The notes under the pieces were generated by a model. That model was not told where the DNA came from, did no database searches, and saw only the letters and a list, made by a program, of their open reading frames with translations. Of a stretch of DNA of 64,000 bases, positions 26,676 to 35,912 are shown piece by piece; the first letter of the stretch is position 1, and each line of letters begins with the position of its first letter. The stretch is taken from assembly GCF_003955715.1 (NCBI RefSeq), contig NZ_CP034463.1, positions 124,001 to 188,000 on the forward strand, read 5' to 3'. The position numbers were made by a program, and so were the translations under genes. This stretch comes from Streptomyces aquilus. Lineage in GTDB: Bacteria > Actinomycetota > Actinomycetes > Streptomycetales > Streptomycetaceae.

Positions 26676-29285
26676 TCACCCACCGGTGGAGCCGGCCGCC
26701 GGTCGCGAAGAAGTGGTGGTTCCGGCCGCCAAGGCGGTCACCGTCCCGTCAGGCCACTCGATGCGCCCGGTCGCGCCGGTGGGCACCGTCGTCTCCACGG
26801 TGAGCTCCGTCTCCGCGAGCTCCCATCGGATCGCCACGCGGCCGTACGGCGACTCGTGGGTGGCGCTCGCCCAGGTGATGCCGCCACCCGGCCGTGGGCG
26901 GAAGACGACCTCGCGATAGCCGGGTGCGCTCGCGTCGAGCCCGGCGACCGTGGTGTGCAGCCACTGGGCGACGGCGCCGAGGGCGTAGTGGTTGAACGAC
27001 GTCATCTCGCCCGGGTTGACGGTGCCGTCGGGGAGCATGCTGTCCCAGCGCTCCCAGACGGTGGTGGCGTCGTGCTTGAGCGCGTAGAGCCATGAGGGGC
27101 ATTCCTGCTGGAGGAGCATGGCGTACGCACTGTGGTGGTGGCCGGTTGCGCTCAGCGCGGGTGCCACCAGCGGTGTTCCGACGAAACCGGTCTGGATGGT
27201 GTGCCCGCCCGCGGCCACCAGTTCGGCCAGACGTCGGCCGGCGGAGGCCCGGGCCGCCGCATTCGGAAGGAGGTCGAACTGGAGGGCGACGGCATACGCG
27301 GTCTGCGTGTCGCTGGTCATCAGGCCGTCCGGACGGACGTATTCATCGCCGAACGCCTGCCGGACACGATCCGCGAGCTGCTGGTAGCGGCGGCGTTCGT
27401 CCCCACGCCCCAGGACAGCGGCCATCCAGGCAACATGCCGCAGGGACCATGCGTAGTACGCCGTGGCGATGAGGTGGCGGTCGGTACGACCGGCGCCGGG
27501 GTCGTCCGGGGGCGCGAACGGGTCGAGCCAGTCGCCGAGCTGGTACCCGCGGTTCCACAGACCCGACGCGTCGGCGAGGGCGGTGACGAGATCGACCCAT
27601 CGCCGTGCACTGTCGTACTGAGCGGCGAGGAGACCGGTGTCGCCGGAAGCCCGGTACAGATCCCACGGCGTCAGCGCCACGACATCGCCCCAGCCGGCGC
27701 CCGGCCGGGCCGGCGTCCACTGCTCACCGCCCGGTATCTCGGGGACGTACCAGGGGACCGTCCCGTCGTCGTGCTGTTCCACGGCCACGTCGCGCAGCCA
27801 GGACGTGAGCATGCCGTGGCAGTCGTACAGGAACGCCGCGGTGGGGGCGAAGATCTGGATGTCACCGGTCCAACCGAGCCGCTCATCACGCTGCGGGCAG
27901 TCGGTGGGGATGTCCACGAAGTTGCCGCGCAGGCTCCACACCACGTTCTGGTGCAGGCGGTTGACCTGGTCGTTGGAGCATTCGAACCAGCCGGTCCGTG
28001 CCATGTCGGTGTGATAGACGCGGGCGACGATGGCACGCCCAGGGAAGCCGCCTCCGCGCCAGCCGGTGATCTCCGCGTACCGGAATCCATGGAGGGTGAA
28101 CCGCGGCTCCCAGGTCTCGGGGCCGCCGCCGCGCAAGGTGTAACGGTCCGTGGACGCGGCGCCGCGGAGGGGGCGCACGCACAGTTCGCCGTCCTGGAGC
28201 ACTTCCGCGTGGCGGATGACGAGCGTGTGCCCCGCCGGGCCGGAGACCGTGATACGGACCCGGCCGACGAGATTCTGCCCGAAGTCCACCAGGAGCCGGT
28301 CGGCGTCCAGGGCGGTCACCAGCACCGGCGCGATCTCCTCGGTGCAGCGCACCGGCGGGCCGGTGGGAGCGACCAGGGTCGCCGGGTCTCGTGCCACGAT
28401 GTCCACCAACGACCAGTCGCCGTCGTCGAATCCGGGGCTCGACCAGCCGGGCCGTTCCTGCCGGGCGTCGAACGTCTCACCATCGAGCAGTCCGGAGGAG
28501 AGGATCGGCCCCCGGCTGGCCCTCCAGGACGGGTCGCTCGCGACGACGGTGACCGTCCCGTCTCGGTGGACGACCTCCAACTGGGCCAGGAGCGCGACCC
28601 GGTCGCCGTAGAGATCGGCATGGCCGCCGCCGAAACCGAGGCGTCCCCGGTACCAGCCGTCGGCCAGCCAGGCGCCGATCGCGTTGGCCCCGGCGTTCAG
28701 GTGGTCGGTGACGTCGTGGGTCTGGTAGCGCAGCCGGTGGTGGTAGCTGGTCCATCCGGGGGCGAGCGCGTGGTCGCCGACCCGGCGGCCGTTGATCTCG
28801 ATCTCGTACAGGCCATGGGCGGTGACGTACAGACGGGCGCGCTCCACGTCCCCGCGGATGGTGAACTCCTTGCGCAGCAGGGGTGGACGGCGCTCAGCGC
28901 TCGGCGGTCGCGATCCATCCGGCTCGTGCGGCGAGATCGCGCGGGCCGTCCAGTCCGTCGGCGCGAGCAGTCCCGTCTCTATGCGCAGGGGCGGACTCCA
29001 GTCGCCGGCGACCTGGTCGGCCCCGCGCACCCGCACCCGCACCTCGCACATTTCCCGGGGCGCCAGTGGCTGCAGCGGCCAGGGGACGAGTACGGAGTCC
29101 TGGGAGATCACCCAGTCCGAACGGTGCCTCCCGTCGGAGCGGACGGCTTCGACCTGGTAAGCGTGCTGTCTCCAACCGGTGGTCGCCGTGGTCTTCCAGG
29201 AGATCCGGGGCGCGGCTTCCCCGATGCCGAACGGTTCCCGGTGGTGCTCCGCCGCTACATCGGCCACCGTCGGTATCCCCGTCAT
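26676..29285 (-). CDS. GH78 alpha-L-rhamnosidase
   Basis: An 869-residue glycosidase without signal peptide, so probably cytoplasmic. An N-terminal Fn3-like region precedes the rhamnosidase N domain (RLYVTAHGLYEIEINGRRVGDHALAPGWTSY region), the concanavalin-like domain and the six-hairpin catalytic domain. The catalytic block FVDIPTDCPQRDERLGWTGD contains the acidic residues, followed by WLRDVAVEQHDDGTVPWYVP and the C-terminal SFNHYALGAVAQWLHTTVAG. It releases alpha-L-rhamnose from oligosaccharides imported by the neighbouring ABC system. The ATG at 29285 overlaps the permease stop (ATGA). Together with the arabinanase it points to rhamnogalacturonan or decorated pectin. Confidence 0.93.
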   Translation of the reverse strand: MTGIPTVADVAAEHHREPFGIGEAAPRISWKTTATTGWRQHAYQVEAVRSDGRHRSDWVISQDSVLVPWPLQPLAPREMCEVRVRVRGADQVAGDWSPPLRIETGLLAPTDWTARAISPHEPDGSRPPSAERRPPLLRKEFTIRGDVERARLYVTAHGLYEIEINGRRVGDHALAPGWTSYHHRLRYQTHDVTDHLNAGANAIGAWLADGWYRGRLGFGGGHADLYGDRVALLAQLEVVHRDGTVTVVASDPSWRASRGPILSSGLLDGETFDARQERPGWSSPGFDDGDWSLVDIVARDPATLVAPTGPPVRCTEEIAPVLVTALDADRLLVDFGQNLVGRVRITVSGPAGHTLVIRHAEVLQDGELCVRPLRGAASTDRYTLRGGGPETWEPRFTLHGFRYAEITGWRGGGFPGRAIVARVYHTDMARTGWFECSNDQVNRLHQNVVWSLRGNFVDIPTDCPQRDERLGWTGDIQIFAPTAAFLYDCHGMLTSWLRDVAVEQHDDGTVPWYVPEIPGGEQWTPARPGAGWGDVVALTPWDLYRASGDTGLLAAQYDSARRWVDLVTALADASGLWNRGYQLGDWLDPFAPPDDPGAGRTDRHLIATAYYAWSLRHVAWMAAVLGRGDERRRYQQLADRVRQAFGDEYVRPDGLMTSDTQTAYAVALQFDLLPNAAARASAGRRLAELVAAGGHTIQTGFVGTPLVAPALSATGHHHSAYAMLLQQECPSWLYALKHDATTVWERWDSMLPDGTVNPGEMTSFNHYALGAVAQWLHTTVAGLDASAPGYREVVFRPRPGGGITWASATHESPYGRVAIRWELAETELTVETTVPTGATGRIEWPDGTVTALAAGTTTSSRPAAGSTGG

Positions 29286-30178
29286 CCCTTCACCGCCCCG
29301 GCGGTCAGCCCCTTGATGATGCGCTGGTTGATCAGCAGGTACAGCACCAGGGCGCCTACGACGTTGATGCTGATCGCGGCGAACAGCGGTCCGTAAGCCG
29401 TCTCCCCGTACTGGCCGGTGAAGTTGAGCAACCCCACCTGAATGGTCCGCAGTTCGTCGTCCGTGGTGAAGGTCAGCGAGACGAGCAGGTCGTTCCAGAT
29501 GAAGAAGAACTGCACCAGCGCGACCGTGAGGACCGCGTTGCGCACGACCGGGAACCCGATCCGCCAGAAGGCGGTGAGCATGCCGGCCCCGTCGAGGGTT
29601 GCGGCCTCGAACATTTCGCGAGGCACTGCCCGGAAGTAGGTGGCCATCATGAAGACGGTCAGAGGCAGACCGACCGCGGTGTAGGTGATGATCAGCGGCC
29701 ACATCGTTCCGGACAGCCCGGACTGGAAGTACACCCGGAACAGGGGCAGCAGGATCATCTGGCTCGGCACCATGATCCCCACCAGGAAGACCAGGAGGAC
29801 CTGGTGGCGGCCACGCCAGATCATGACTTCGAGGGCGAAGCCCGCCGCGGTGCCGAGCACGATGGTGAGCGCGAGGGAGGGGACCGAGGCCAGGAGGCTG
29901 TTGCGGATGTACAGGCCAACATGGCCAGTCGTCCAGGCGTCGGCGTAGTTGTTCAGGTCCCACCTCCCGGGCAAGGACCAGGCGGGGTCGTTGACGAACT
30001 CCGACTGGGTCTTGAAGGAACTGATCAGCAACCACGCCAGAGGCGCCAGCTCGACGGCGACCAACAGGGCGACGAGCAGGTTGCGTATCAGCCGCCGGGC
30101 ATACCGGGGCCTTCGAACGGTGGCCGGCGGCAGGCTGGGCAGGAGCTTCCGCGGCGGTGCCGTCATGGTGTCGGTCAT
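29282..30178 (-). CDS. Carbohydrate ABC transporter permease, MalG type
   Basis: A 298-residue inner-membrane protein with six predicted helices and the conserved EAA loop (EAATLDGAGMLTAFWRIGFP) that contacts the ATPase. An N-terminal segment rich in Pro and Arg precedes helix 1. It pairs with the MalF-type permease six bases upstream. No ATPase gene is present in the cluster; like most Streptomyces sugar importers it probably shares a general MsiK ATPase encoded elsewhere. Confidence 0.92.
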   Translation of the reverse strand: MTDTMTAPPRKLLPSLPPATVRRPRYARRLIRNLLVALLVAVELAPLAWLLISSFKTQSEFVNDPAWSLPGRWDLNNYADAWTTGHVGLYIRNSLLASVPSLALTIVLGTAAGFALEVMIWRGRHQVLLVFLVGIMVPSQMILLPLFRVYFQSGLSGTMWPLIITYTAVGLPLTVFMMATYFRAVPREMFEAATLDGAGMLTAFWRIGFPVVRNAVLTVALVQFFFIWNDLLVSLTFTTDDELRTIQVGLLNFTGQYGETAYGPLFAAISINVVGALVLYLLINQRIIKGLTAGAVKG

Positions 30179-30184
30179 GGAGGT

Positions 30185-31069
30185 TCAGCCCTTGGTCAGG
30201 TCGCGGCGCGAGAAGCGGAAGATGACGAGCGTGACGCCGAGGCAGACGACGGTGAGCAGCGAGGCGATGGTGCTGCCGTAGCCGTAGTCGCCGTAGGAGA
30301 ACGCGGTGCGGAACATGTAGAGCGTCAGCGGCGTCGTGTCGCTGCCCGGTCCGCCGTTGGTCAGTGCGAGAACCGAGTCGAACACCTTGAGCGTGCCGTT
30401 GATGCTGAACACGACCGACGACAGCAGCACCGGCGCGGACAGCGGGAGCACGATGTGCCGGATCAGCCGCCAGCCGGTGGCGCCGTCCAGCCGCGCCGAC
30501 TCGAGCGTCTCGTCGGGGATGTCGACCAGTCCGGCGAAGATCAGGACGCCGTAGAAGCCCATGGAGCGCCACACGTCCATGACGACGAGCACGACGAACG
30601 AGCCGCCGGCGCTCGCGAACCAGTCCCCGTGGTGCAGACCGAGCCCATCGAGGGCGGCGTTGGCGAGGCCGTTCTGCGGTGCGACGGCGAACAGCTTCTG
30701 GAACATCAGGGCCACGGCGACCGTCGGCAGGATGACCGGGAAGAACACCAGCGTGCGCACCACGGCGGAGGACTTGCGCAGGACGAACACGTAGAGCAGA
30801 GCGAGCAGGTATCCGCAGAGGACCTGACCGATACTCACGGCGATCGCGTACTTGAAGGTGAACCACAGGGCCGAGTGCGCCTGCGAGTCATGCCACAGCT
30901 TCTCGAAGTTGCCGAACCCCCCGAAGGTGAAGCCTTCGATGACGTTGCCCTTGAAGAAGGTGTAGCCGAGGGACCAGCCCATCGGCACCAGCATCACCAG
31001 TGTGTACACCAGCAGCGCCGGGCCCAGCAGGACGGCAAGGGCACGGCGGTCTCCCAGAACTGAACGCAT
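30185..31069 (-). CDS. Carbohydrate ABC transporter permease, MalF type
   Basis: A 294-residue permease with six hydrophobic segments and the EAA-type loop ESARLDGATGWRLIRHIVLP. ALTNGGPGSDTTPLTLYMF near the C-terminus is typical of MalF/UgpA relatives. It lies between the binding-protein gene (about 50 bp upstream) and the MalG-type gene. It forms half of the membrane channel for oligosaccharide uptake. Confidence 0.92.
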   Translation of the reverse strand: MRSVLGDRRALAVLLGPALLVYTLVMLVPMGWSLGYTFFKGNVIEGFTFGGFGNFEKLWHDSQAHSALWFTFKYAIAVSIGQVLCGYLLALLYVFVLRKSSAVVRTLVFFPVILPTVAVALMFQKLFAVAPQNGLANAALDGLGLHHGDWFASAGGSFVVLVVMDVWRSMGFYGVLIFAGLVDIPDETLESARLDGATGWRLIRHIVLPLSAPVLLSSVVFSINGTLKVFDSVLALTNGGPGSDTTPLTLYMFRTAFSYGDYGYGSTIASLLTVVCLGVTLVIFRFSRRDLTKG

Positions 31070-31118
31070 GACGGCTCTCTCACGAAGGGTTCGGTGCGGA
31101 TGGCGGCGACGCGCGGGG

Positions 31119-32420
31119 TCAGCCGTTGTCGAGGTCGGTCTGGATCTTCTGCATGAAGTCCTTGGCCGACAGGGAGCCGGTGACGAGGGGCGCGGCGTTC
31201 GTCTGGCTGGTCTCCGTGGCCTTCGTGTTGAACAGCGCCTCGAACCACAGGATGCTGGTCGTGGTCTTGCTGATGGTGTCCTGGACCGTCTGCGTGAGCG
31301 GGGGCAGGCTGCCGGTGTCGCCGTGGGGCTTGAAGCCTGAGACGGTGCCCTGGTCCTTGAGGGAAGCGGCGCCGTAGTTCTTGGTGATGCAGGACAGCCA
31401 GTCGCCGACCTTGGCGTCGTAGGACTTGGCGGAGACGGCGACGGGGAGACCGACGTTGGCCGGGATCTGGTCCGCGCTGCCCTTGCCGCCGGCGACGGTC
31501 GGGAACGACATGAAGCCGACGTTGTCCGCGCCGATCGTGTTCTTGGTCTTGTCGTTGAAGTCGCCGAGCGCCCAACTGCCCATGTAGAACATGGCAGCCT
31601 TGCCGGTGAGGAACTGCTGGGTCGCGGTGTCGTAGTCGATCGAACCGACGCCCTTGCCGAAGTAGCCGGCCTTGCCCAGGTCGGCGATGGCCTGCGCGGC
31701 CTTCACGTACGGAGGGTCGGTCAGTCTGGCCTTGCCGTCCGCCACCGCCTGCAGGGCGTCCGGGCCCAGTTCACGGTAGAGGTAGCCGCTGACGAGGCGG
31801 GTCAGGGGCCAGCCGTCCTTGCCGTCAGCCGCGAACGGGGTGATGCCGGCGCCCTTGAACTTGGCTGCCGCTGCGACCAGTTGGTCGTAGGTCGCCGGGG
31901 TGGTGAGGTGATGGTCGGCGAAGAGCTTCTTGTTGTACCAAATACCCTCGATGTTGAACTGGTAGGGCATGACATTGAACTTGCCGTACAGGTTCTCCAC
32001 GGTCTTGATCGCCGCGGGCTGGAGGTCGTCCCACACGCCGAGGTCCTTCAGCGTCTTCTCCAGGTCCAGCACCTGGCCGGCCTTGTCCAGGGTCTTGGTG
32101 AGCTGCGGGGTGCCACCCGCCGCGAACTGCACCGGCAGGGCGTTCTGCCCGGCGAGAAGCTGGACCTTCTGGTCGACGTTGCCGATCGGGAGCGTCTGGA
32201 TCTTCAGCGGCAGCGCCTTGTTCTGGGCCGCGCACGTGCCCTTGCTCAGGGCGGTGAGCTCCTCCTGCACGATGTGGTTGTCGTCGTTGATGGTGAGGCT
32301 GAAGGCCTTGGCGTCGCCGCCCCCGACCGTGCCCCCGCCGCCGCAGGCGCTCAGGAGCAGGCTCGAGGTGGCGGCAGCCGCCAGGACGGCGATACGGCGG
32401 GTTCTGAGGATCTTGTGCAC
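31119..32420 (-). CDS. Extracellular sugar-binding lipoprotein (SBP_bac_1)
   Basis: A 433-residue solute-binding lipoprotein. The basic N-terminus and hydrophobic core lead to the lipobox LLSAC with Cys26, then GGGG and a linker. The body has family blocks such as NIEGIWYNKKLFADHHL and AAMFYMGSWALGDF. It captures the oligosaccharide outside the cell. The GTG at 32420 has GAGGAG five bases upstream, better than an ATG six codons earlier. A LacI-type palindrome lies 25 bases ahead of the start, so transcription is probably repressed by the adjacent LacI protein until an inducer is present. Confidence 0.92.
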   Translation of the reverse strand: MHKILRTRRIAVLAAAATSSLLLSACGGGGTVGGGDAKAFSLTINDDNHIVQEELTALSKGTCAAQNKALPLKIQTLPIGNVDQKVQLLAGQNALPVQFAAGGTPQLTKTLDKAGQVLDLEKTLKDLGVWDDLQPAAIKTVENLYGKFNVMPYQFNIEGIWYNKKLFADHHLTTPATYDQLVAAAAKFKGAGITPFAADGKDGWPLTRLVSGYLYRELGPDALQAVADGKARLTDPPYVKAAQAIADLGKAGYFGKGVGSIDYDTATQQFLTGKAAMFYMGSWALGDFNDKTKNTIGADNVGFMSFPTVAGGKGSADQIPANVGLPVAVSAKSYDAKVGDWLSCITKNYGAASLKDQGTVSGFKPHGDTGSLPPLTQTVQDTISKTTTSILWFEALFNTKATETSQTNAAPLVTGSLSAKDFMQKIQTDLDNG

Positions 32421-32444
32421 AGGTGCTCCTCGGCGCACAGGGCG

Positions 32445-32458
32445 TTGAAACGCTTCAA
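32445..32458. promoter_or_regulatory. LacI-type operator of the oligosaccharide importer operon
   Basis: TTGAAACGCTTCAA, a near-perfect palindrome with the central CG and TGAAACG half-sites typical of LacI/GalR-family operators. It lies just upstream of the binding-protein start. A close variant occurs in front of the lacI-type gene itself (33867-33880), which supports both as sites of that regulator. Confidence 0.8.
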
Positions 32459-32724
32459 TAGGGAGTAGCCGGGAACCTACGACCCCCCTCTCCGTGTGTC
32501 AAGGAGCTGTCACGGATGTTTCCGAACCGTGTTTGGGCGTTCCGGAAGGCCCGCCCGAGGCCAGCACTCCCCGCACGAGACGAGAAGACAGGCGGCTACC
32601 GCAGGGTTTCGCGATGCAAGAGGCCGTGCGAGAAAGGCGGATCCGGAAGACCCCCGCAACCTGAGGTGCCCAGAAGGCCACGGCGACCGGCGGACGCGCG
32701 GCCCCTCCGGCGAGCAGGGCTGGA

Positions 32725-33771
32725 TCAGAGCGGCGCGCTTGCGCGGACGATCAGCTCCGGTTCCAGCACGACAGTGGCATGGCGATGCCGCTTGCCCGCG
32801 GACACCTCGTCCATGAGCAGCCGGATGGCCTCCTGACCCATCATCCGGCCCGGCATGTCCACGGCGGTCAGCGGCACGGCCGCGGCACCGGCCGCGCGGT
32901 TGTTCTCGCAGCCGACGACCGCGACCCGCTCGGGCACCCGGATCCCTGCCACGGTGTGCAGTTCATGGATGATGGCGTTGGCCAGCTCATCGGTGACGAC
33001 GATCAGACCGTCCGGCACATCGCGGGAGGTCCGCCGCGCGAGATCCCGCCCGACCGCATGCCCGTGCGAGGCGGTCAGGCCGACGCTGTCGATCTCCTCG
33101 AGCGTGACGCCGCCGCCCGCCTCCTCGACCGCCGCACGTACACCCCGGCGCCGGTCACGTACGGGCTGGTAATCGTCGTGTGCGACCACAAAAGCCAGCC
33201 GCGTGCGGCCGGTGTCGATGAGATGACGGGCCGCCAGATAACCCACATGCTCGTTGTTGACCAGCACGGAACAGCAGGTCCCCGGCCTGGGAGCGTAGTT
33301 GAGCAAGACGACCTGACGCCCGTGCGAACGGATCCGGGCGATGCCGACCGTGGAGTCCTCCATCGGAGCCAGCAGCACGCCGGTGACCCTGGACTCGTCG
33401 AACAGGTCCAGGTAGTCGTCCTGGAGCTTCATGTCGCACGCCGTGTTGGCCAGGAGCAAATGCTGGCCGGCCGCGCGGGCGGCCTCCTGCGCACCGTGCG
33501 CCATGTCGATGAACAGGGAGTTCTCGATATCGGCGAGCACCATGCCGACGCTCTTGGTCGAGCCGGACACCAACGACCGCGCGGCGTCGTTACGCACGAA
33601 TCCCAGTCGACTGATCGCCTCCCGGACTCGCTCCGCCGTCGCCGGGCTCACCTTCGCCGGATGGTTCAGCACATTGGAGACGGTTCCCAGCGATACCCCT
33701 GCGGCATCGGCAACGTCCTGCATGCTCGGACCGGCATGCCGCTGCACTGCTCGCGGACGGGCGGTAGTCAC
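32725..33771 (-). CDS. LacI-family transcriptional repressor
   Basis: A 348-residue regulator with an N-terminal helix-turn-helix (MQDVADAAGVSLGTVSNVLN) and hinge, followed by a periplasmic-binding-like ligand domain (VGMVLADIENSLFIDMAHGAQ onward) that ends near ELIVRASAPL. The GTG at 33771 has GAGGAG four bases upstream. It lies upstream of, and on the same strand as, the importer/rhamnosidase/arabinanase operon and most likely represses it. An operator-like site upstream of its own start suggests autoregulation. The inducer is probably a rhamnose- or arabinose-containing sugar. Confidence 0.93.
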   Translation of the reverse strand: MTTARPRAVQRHAGPSMQDVADAAGVSLGTVSNVLNHPAKVSPATAERVREAISRLGFVRNDAARSLVSGSTKSVGMVLADIENSLFIDMAHGAQEAARAAGQHLLLANTACDMKLQDDYLDLFDESRVTGVLLAPMEDSTVGIARIRSHGRQVVLLNYAPRPGTCCSVLVNNEHVGYLAARHLIDTGRTRLAFVVAHDDYQPVRDRRRGVRAAVEEAGGGVTLEEIDSVGLTASHGHAVGRDLARRTSRDVPDGLIVVTDELANAIIHELHTVAGIRVPERVAVVGCENNRAAGAAAVPLTAVDMPGRMMGQEAIRLLMDEVSAGKRHRHATVVLEPELIVRASAPL

Positions 33772-34486
33772 AGCGCTCCTCGACCTCGGTCTTCGATCCG
33801 TCCCAGGACCGCACAGCCCCCAGCGAGCAGGCCGTCACGGACAATCGGCAGAATACATGACGCGCGTTGAAACGCTCCAAGATCGACGTGAGCTGGCTCC
33901 CCCGAGCACGCCGCGCTGCGACCTGATAACAGCAGGCCACAGGCTGAGGTGCACACGCGTTCAGGACGCGCATCGCCGCCCTGCCCTTGACTGCTCACCT
34001 GAAGAGTGCCAGGCTCTCGACATCCGCCTGATTGAAGCGCATCAATTCCTGGATCTCGCGCGGCACGGCTCCGCAGGCGGCAGCCGCCCGGCAGCTCGCA
34101 CCGGATATTGCCTATGACCCGCGGCCCCCGTCGAAGGAACGCACCGCGGCGGTACGGCGGCGTCCCGCTCATAAGTGCCGCGCTCGGGCACAGGCGGGTC
34201 GGCGGACAGGGGCCGGGTCCGACCCCGGTGACTGCGCCCCCTTGCGTACCCATGCCTCCTGACCTGGAGTCGAGTGGGCTGGGCTCGGGGAGGGCCGCCA
34301 CGCCCGGGACTACGAACGTCTTCCCCAGCACAGCGCAGCCCACCTGAACTGGGCACTCATCACCCTCATGGGCAGGCGACCGACCCGGAAAGAGCCCGCC
34401 CCCGGCTGGACGAGGAAACCTGCGCCGACAGCGTGAACACGCGGTGAGAGCCGAGCATGTCAGTACCAACTGGCAGGATCCGCCGC
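33772..34486. other. 715-bp stretch upstream of the LacI gene
   Basis: No gene is supported here. It contains the lacI operator at 33867-33880 and a weaker look-alike, TTGAAGCGCATCAA, at 34032-34045, 262 bp before the LacI start. Open frames on both strands are Arg/Pro/Ser-rich and lack domains. The right end leads into the SMI1/KNR4 gene. Confidence 0.45.
33867..33880. promoter_or_regulatory. Operator-like palindrome upstream of the LacI-family gene
   Basis: TTGAAACGCTCCAA differs at one position from the palindrome in front of the importer operon (TTGAAACGCTTCAA). It lies 96 bp upstream of the regulator start, consistent with negative autoregulation. Confidence 0.7.
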
Positions 34487-35068
34487 ATGACTTCCTCAAT
34501 ACCTGAGTCCTGGACCCGCATCGAGACGTGGCTCGCGAACAACGCGCCGCGCACGTTCGCCGAACTGGCGCCCCCCGCCGAGCGCGCGACGATCGCGAGG
34601 GCAGAAGAGGCCATCGGCCTGGCCTTCCCCCCTTCGCTGACAGAGTCACTCCTTCGCCATGACGGCACAGCGGACGGCGTCCTGTTACCACCGTTTTGGA
34701 TGATGCTGAGCACGCGGCACATCGTCGACGCCTGGACGAGTCGGACCGACATCCACGGCCCGGAACGGCCAGATGCCGAGACGGGCGATCCCGAGCGCGA
34801 GTACGGGCCATGGTGGCACCGTCAATGGATCCCGTTCGCCACAAACGGCGCCGGCGACCACCTGGTGGTCGATCAGCGTCCGACACGCCAGCGCGGACGG
34901 ATCGGAGCTGCTGACCACGAGGTTGGCTGCCACTTCAAAACACACCCGATGTGGACCTCTCTGCCACAGCTACTTGACATGACGGCCACGGCAATCGAGA
35001 CCGGCGGTCTTCTGGACTGCTACGAACGAGTCGTCATCGATGAGCGAGAGTTGACTTGGGAGTTTTGA
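34487..35068 (+). CDS. SMI1/KNR4-family protein
   Basis: A protein of about 193 residues with the SMI1/KNR4 (SUKH) fold. An N-terminal WTRIETWLANNAPRTF helix is followed by the typical block ERATIARAEEAIGLAFPPSLTESLLRHDG. The centre WIPFATNGAGDHLVVDQ and a later strand complete the domain. Bacterial SUKH proteins are often immunity proteins for contact-dependent toxins or nuclease toxins, but no toxin gene is adjacent, so this copy may be an orphan immunity gene. An ATG ten codons upstream (34457) is an alternative start. Confidence 0.82.
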   Translation: MTSSIPESWTRIETWLANNAPRTFAELAPPAERATIARAEEAIGLAFPPSLTESLLRHDGTADGVLLPPFWMMLSTRHIVDAWTSRTDIHGPERPDAETGDPEREYGPWWHRQWIPFATNGAGDHLVVDQRPTRQRGRIGAADHEVGCHFKTHPMWTSLPQLLDMTATAIETGGLLDCYERVVIDERELTWEF

Positions 35069-35149
35069 CCGGACGCTGAGCAAGTTCAAGAGCACTCATC
35101 TCTTTCAGAGCGGCCTCTGATCGGGTGACGGGCGAGTGTCCCGCAACGC

Positions 35150-35213
35150 ACGAGGCTCCTGTGCCGTTGAGAGAGGCGTTCGACGTCTCAACTCATCAGC
35201 GCAGGAGCCTCGT
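35150..35213. repeat. Inverted repeat (15-bp arms) ahead of the IS5 remnant
   Basis: ACGAGGCTCCTGTGC at 35150-35164 and GCGCAGGAGCCTCGT at 35199-35213 form a hairpin with one mismatch and a 34-base loop. It ends at the start of the transposase remnant at 35213, so it is probably part of the terminal structure of that insertion sequence. It could also act as a terminator shielding the transposase from outside transcription. Confidence 0.55.
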
Positions 35214-35790
35214 TGGTTCCCTATCCTGCCTCACTCGACCTACCTCACGCCCTGGTCGAGTGGGTCACCATGCTCATCGTCACCCGTGAGGGTGACCGCC
35301 GCTGCAAGCTCCCGCCCCATCAGCGTGCTCTCGTCGCCTTGATCTACCTTCGCCGGCACGACACGCTCACGCAGATCGCCGCCGGCTTCGGCATATCTGT
35401 CGGCACCGCCCACGCCTACGTCACCACCGTCGTCGGCCACCTTGCCCGGTGGGCGCCCGGCCTGCTGCGGGCCCTGCGGGAAGCCGGGCCGACCTCTCCC
35501 AAAAAAACCGACGTCACGGCGTGAACATGCAGGTCATCGCCGATCCCGCGGGCAGGCTGCTGCGGATCTCGCCTGCACTCCCGGGCCGCACCCACGACCT
35601 GACCGCCGCCCGTACCCACCGCATCATCAGGATCCGCGAACGCCAAGGCGTGCCTGTACTCGCCGACCGGGCTTACATCGGGCCCAGCTCCTGGGTGACC
35701 ACGCCGATCAGACGGCTCCCGCACCAAGAGCTCAACCCGACACAGCGGACAATCAACCGGGCCCAATCAGCGGCACGAGCACCGGTCTAA
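35213..35790 (+). pseudogene. IS5-family transposase, internally deleted and truncated
   Basis: The N-terminal part ([37 protein letters not shown]) is a typical HTH of a DDE_Tnp_4 IS5 transposase. After LREAGP the region that should carry the first catalytic Asp (an LDGT-type motif) is missing. The catalytic part resumes in another frame ([44 protein letters not shown]) and breaks off at AARAPV, before the final catalytic glutamate. It is therefore inactive, with an internal deletion, a frameshift and a lost 3' end. Confidence 0.85.
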
Positions 35791-35912
35791 TGAAGCATCG
35801 CGAGACCGTAGTCCTGGCGAATCTTCCGTCGGGCCCGCTGCAGCCCCAACCGCATGACGGTGAGCTTTCGAACTCGCCCGAGCACCAGCAGCGCGGCGTG
35901 CGGCCGTGGCGG

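Noticed and set aside
27132..29396. 754-codon plus-strand open frame opposite the rhamnosidase gene
   Set aside because: It is antisense to a complete GH78 gene, and its translation is Gly/Arg/Asp-rich without motifs. Long antisense frames are expected in high-GC DNA.
28883..31063. 726-codon plus-strand open frame opposite the permease genes
   Set aside because: The same reason: its charged, glutamine-rich low-complexity translation mirrors two clear permease genes.
33768..34886. 372-codon minus-strand open frame upstream of lacI
   Set aside because: Arg/Ser/Cys-rich, no ribosome-binding site at its start, and it overlaps the SMI1 gene on the other strand.
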